From the NCBI GenBank assembly GCA_016700155.1, contig CP065001.1, positions 62,001-126,000 of the forward strand: 64,000 bases of DNA, in the 5' to 3' direction. The notes below the pieces were generated by a model that did not search any database, was not told the DNA's origin, and saw only the letters and a list, made by a program, of their open reading frames with translations. Positions 61,464 through 64,000 of this stretch are shown here, piece by piece. The position numbers and the translations under genes are program-made. This DNA is from Ignavibacteriales bacterium. Its GTDB lineage: Bacteria; Bacteroidota; Ignavibacteria; Ignavibacteriales; Ignavibacteriaceae. Each line of letters begins with the position of its first letter. Within the stretch, counting starts at the first letter, position 1.

Positions 61464-63445
61464 ACACCTTTATAGAAAAATGCTGTAGTGAATGCTGGCA
61501 CAGTCCGGAAACACCTTGTGATCTTTTTGTAAGATGTTCAACGGAAGGTGCGTTGTGCCATCATCATAAAGAATGTGAAGATAAAATAAAATCCCTGAAC
61601 AGAAGATTAACATACCAGGAACATGAAGTCCCGGTGATCTTTATCGGAATGGGAACTTGCGGACTTGCATCCGGCGCACAAAAAGTTGAAGAAGCAATTA
61701 AAGCTGAATTAGAAAAGCTGAACATTACAGCACAAATTGAAGCAACGGGCTGCATAGGCTTTTGCGCTAAGGAAGTTATAGTCGATATAAAGCTGCCGGG
61801 ACTCGACAGGATTTCATATTGTGAAATCACACCTAAGTTAGTTCCAAAGCTTATTCAAAAAACTCTTATTGATAAAGAAATATTCAGAGAGAAACTTCTT
61901 GGTTCACATGGAAAAGGAACTTCAGAGATTCCATCATTAAATGATATTCCTTTTTTCAGAAGCCAGCATAAAATTGTACTTGAACATTGCGGGGTAATAA
62001 ATCCCGCTTCAATCGATACATACATCGTTTATGGCGGATTTAAAGCTCTTGATAAAGTTCTTCGCTTAATGAAACCTGAAGAAGTTATCAAAGAAGTTCT
62101 TGCAAGCGGATTAAGAGGTCGCGGCGGCGGCGGATTCCCAACAGGAAAAAAATGGGAGCTTGCATTCAAACAAAAATCAGATAAAAAATATTTGATATGT
62201 AATGCGGATGAAGGTGACCCTGGCGCATTTATGGATCGTTCGGTTCTTGAAAGTGATCCATTCAGAATTGTTGAAGGAATGATCGTTGCGGCTTATGCAA
62301 TGGGCGCAACATTCGGTTACATTTATTGCCGCGCGGAATATCCACTTGCAATTTCAAGATTACAAAACACAATTGAACAATGCAGAAGATACGGGCTGCT
62401 TGGTGATAACATACTCAACAGCAGTTTCAGCTTTGATATTAAAATTAAAAAAGGTGCAGGCGCATTTGTCTGCGGTGAAGAGACTGCTCTTATCGGTTCA
62501 ATTGAAGGCAGAAGAGGAATGCCGAAACCGCGTCCGCCATACCCGACAGATGCAGGACTTTATGGTAAACCAACAGTGATCAATAATGTTGAAACATTTG
62601 CTAACGTAACTGCCATCATCAACATGGGCTCGGAAAAATTTTCATCAATCGGAACAGCAACAAGTAAAGGCACAAAAGTATTTGCACTCAGCGGCAATAT
62701 TAAAAACACAGGTCTTGTTGAAGTACCGATGGGAATTACGCTCGAAGATGTTGTGTTTGATATCGGCGGAGGAATTCCAAACAACAAACAATTTAAAGCT
62801 GTTCAGATAGGCGGACCGTCAGGCGGATGTTTACCTGAAAGCGTTATAACAACACCTGTTGATTATGAATCCTTAAAACAAGTCGGCGCAATGATGGGTT
62901 CCGGCGGATTTGTTGTTATGGATGAAGATACCTGTATGGTTGATGTTGCAAAATATTTTCTGACATTCATTCAGCAGGAATCGTGCGGTAAATGCGTTCC
63001 ATGCCGTGAAGGTACAAAGCGAATGCTTGAAATAATTGAACGGATACCAACAAGCTATAAGAACACAAAAATAAAAACAGATCAGCTTCAAAGATTTAAA
63101 GGAATAGTTCATCTGCAAAGATTAGCTGATGTCATAAGAGATACATCGCTTTGCGGACTTGGTCAGTCGGCACCAAATCCGGTTTTATCAGGATTAAGAT
63201 ATTTCAAAGATGAATATGAAGAACATTTATTCGAACGTAAATGTCATTCAGGTGTTTGTAAAGAACTGTTAACGTTCACAATCGATAACAGCGTCTGCAC
63301 AGGCTGCGGAGTTTGCATCCGTAAATGTTCAAGTGATGCAATCGTTGGTGAAAAAGGTCAGGCACACTACATAGTTGATGATAAATGTATCCGTTGCGGT
63401 ATGTGTGTTGATTCGTGCAGGTTCGAAGCTATAAATGTTAATTGA
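61460..63445 (+). CDS. hydB: NAD-dependent [FeFe] hydrogenase subunit HydB (NuoF-like)
   Basis: A 661-residue multidomain flavoprotein. Residues 1-45 are an unusual Cys/His-rich leader (C8, C9, C12, C20, C26, C33, C39). A thioredoxin-like [2Fe-2S] domain follows (C67, C98, C102), then the NADH/FMN core (RGRGGGGFPTGKKWE, NADEGDPGAF, GEETALIGSIEGRRG), the [4Fe-4S] site (SCGKCVPCREGT, then SLCGLGQSA) and a C-terminal 2x[4Fe-4S] ferredoxin (CTGCGVCIRKC, CIRCGMCVDSC). This is the HydB layout of bifurcating hydrogenases, which join NADH and ferredoxin to H2. Translationally coupled to hydC; 25 nt before hydA. Confidence 0.93.
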   Translation: MNTFIEKCCSECWHSPETPCDLFVRCSTEGALCHHHKECEDKIKSLNRRLTYQEHEVPVIFIGMGTCGLASGAQKVEEAIKAELEKLNITAQIEATGCIGFCAKEVIVDIKLPGLDRISYCEITPKLVPKLIQKTLIDKEIFREKLLGSHGKGTSEIPSLNDIPFFRSQHKIVLEHCGVINPASIDTYIVYGGFKALDKVLRLMKPEEVIKEVLASGLRGRGGGGFPTGKKWELAFKQKSDKKYLICNADEGDPGAFMDRSVLESDPFRIVEGMIVAAYAMGATFGYIYCRAEYPLAISRLQNTIEQCRRYGLLGDNILNSSFSFDIKIKKGAGAFVCGEETALIGSIEGRRGMPKPRPPYPTDAGLYGKPTVINNVETFANVTAIINMGSEKFSSIGTATSKGTKVFALSGNIKNTGLVEVPMGITLEDVVFDIGGGIPNNKQFKAVQIGGPSGGCLPESVITTPVDYESLKQVGAMMGSGGFVVMDEDTCMVDVAKYFLTFIQQESCGKCVPCREGTKRMLEIIERIPTSYKNTKIKTDQLQRFKGIVHLQRLADVIRDTSLCGLGQSAPNPVLSGLRYFKDEYEEHLFERKCHSGVCKELLTFTIDNSVCTGCGVCIRKCSSDAIVGEKGQAHYIVDDKCIRCGMCVDSCRFEAINVN

Positions 63446-63470
63446 AGTCTGACTTCTATTGGAGAAAATA

Positions 63471-64000
63471 ATGGTACAGCTAACAATAAATAATATAAAA
63501 GTAAATGCAGAAGAAGGAATGACAATCCTTGACGCTGCCAAATCAGTAGGAATAACCATCCCCACTTTATGTCATCTTAAAGACCTTGCACCAACGGGTG
63601 CATGCAGAATTTGTTCTGTTGAAGTTGAAGGACAAAGAGGATTAATTCCATCGTGTGCATATCCTGTTTACAACGGAATGGTTGTGGAAACAAATTCAAC
63701 AAGGGTTCGTAAAGCAAGAAAAACTATTGTAGAACTTCTTGTTGAAAATCATCCGCAGGATTGCCTGATATGTGTAAGAAACAAAAACTGTGAACTTCAG
63801 GACCTTACAGAACAGTATGGATTAAGAGAACACAGATTTGTCGGCGAAACAAAATGTCATGAAATAGATGCATCAAGCGCGTCGATGGAAAGAGATCCGG
63901 CAAAATGTATTCTTTGCGGAAGATGCGTACGCGTTTGTCACGAAGTTCAGAAAATAGGTGCGATAGATTTTACAAACCGTGGATTTGCAAGTCACGTTAC
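63471..64000 (+). CDS. hydA: [FeFe] hydrogenase catalytic subunit HydA (3' partial)
   Basis: The frame runs off the right edge after 176 codons, so the catalytic H-cluster domain lies outside. A GGAG site precedes the ATG. The visible part has the plant-type [2Fe-2S] domain (C34, C45, C48, C62), a His-Cys3 [4Fe-4S] site (H94, C98, C101, C107) and the first bacterial ferredoxin site (C146, C149, C152, C156). The context after it (HEVQKIGAIDFTNRGF) is closer to HydA than to NuoG or FdhA. A formate-dehydrogenase-like or NuoG-like protein remains possible until the C-terminus is seen. Confidence 0.87.
   Translation, partial: MVQLTINNIKVNAEEGMTILDAAKSVGITIPTLCHLKDLAPTGACRICSVEVEGQRGLIPSCAYPVYNGMVVETNSTRVRKARKTIVELLVENHPQDCLICVRNKNCELQDLTEQYGLREHRFVGETKCHEIDASSASMERDPAKCILCGRCVRVCHEVQKIGAIDFTNRGFASHV

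Noticed and set aside
60960..64000. Complex I genes nuoE-nuoF-nuoG
   Set aside because: The NuoF-like protein has an extra [2Fe-2S] domain and C-terminal ferredoxin, and the next protein has HydA-type sequence after its ferredoxin site; no other nuo genes are adjacent in the window.
1..64000. CRISPR arrays, insertion sequences, phage genes and type IX sorting domains
   Set aside because: No regularly spaced direct repeats, transposase motifs, phage structural genes or C-terminal sorting motifs were seen on reading.

Overview
The window is a 64 kb chromosomal stretch of an AT-rich, Gram-negative bacterium. Many predicted lipoproteins and outer-membrane beta-barrels, TonB-type energy coupling, three M16 peptidases, a CruF/CruC/CruD-type carotenoid cluster and a NAD-linked [FeFe] hydrogenase point to the Bacteroidota/Chlorobiota/Ignavibacteriota side of the tree, most likely an Ignavibacteria-like organism. 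That placement is inferred from gene content, not from a marker gene. I see no rRNA, tRNA, CRISPR array, insertion sequence or phage.

Region 1 (1-9.5 kb): the 3' part of a hybrid histidine kinase converges on a tight nine-gene minus-strand carotenoid operon. In transcription order it is crtI, crtB, an unknown secreted protein, crtYcd, crtD, cruD, cruC, cruF, crtW. Together these would turn phytoene into a monocyclic, hydroxylated, glycosylated, acylated and ketolated carotenoid. crtB is split by an apparent 2-nt deletion inside its second Asp-rich motif.

Region 2 (9.6-22.5 kb, minus strand): mostly small unknown exported or membrane proteins, plus an AlkZ-like DNA glycosylase, an alpha/beta hydrolase, a CPBP protease and a large M16 peptidase. 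A 48-codon Gly-Phe-Leu-repeat membrane peptide lies at 14768-14914.

Region 3 (22.6-42 kb, plus strand): an esterase-like protein, a sphingomyelin-synthase-like PAP2 protein, a 930-residue coiled-coil protein, an alpha-amylase, an etfB-etfA-acyl-CoA dehydrogenase operon, transketolase, a 51-residue Cys-rich protein, a haem-binding protein that seems to start at ATT, a saccharopine-dehydrogenase-like protein, an EamA transporter and an S9-type hydrolase.

Region 4 (42-51 kb, mixed strands): VOC, TMEM175-like and SRPBCC proteins, an active/inactive M16 pair, an aldo/keto reductase, a CBS-pair protein and an MFS transporter.

Region 5 (51-60.7 kb): a signalling island. An ECF sigma factor is followed by a protein that joins an anti-sigma-like N-terminus to a TonB C-terminal domain. 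Divergent from it is a 1190-residue receptor-like Ser/Thr kinase with a propeller/FG-GAP ectodomain. A degenerate G-domain protein, a lipoprotein and a membrane histidine kinase follow.

Region 6 (60.9-64 kb): hydC, hydB and the 5' part of hydA of a bifurcating-type NAD-dependent [FeFe] hydrogenase, running off the right edge.

No gene-free stretch exceeds about 300 bases. The longest, 53706-54003, is the divergent promoter region between the sigma factor and the receptor kinase.
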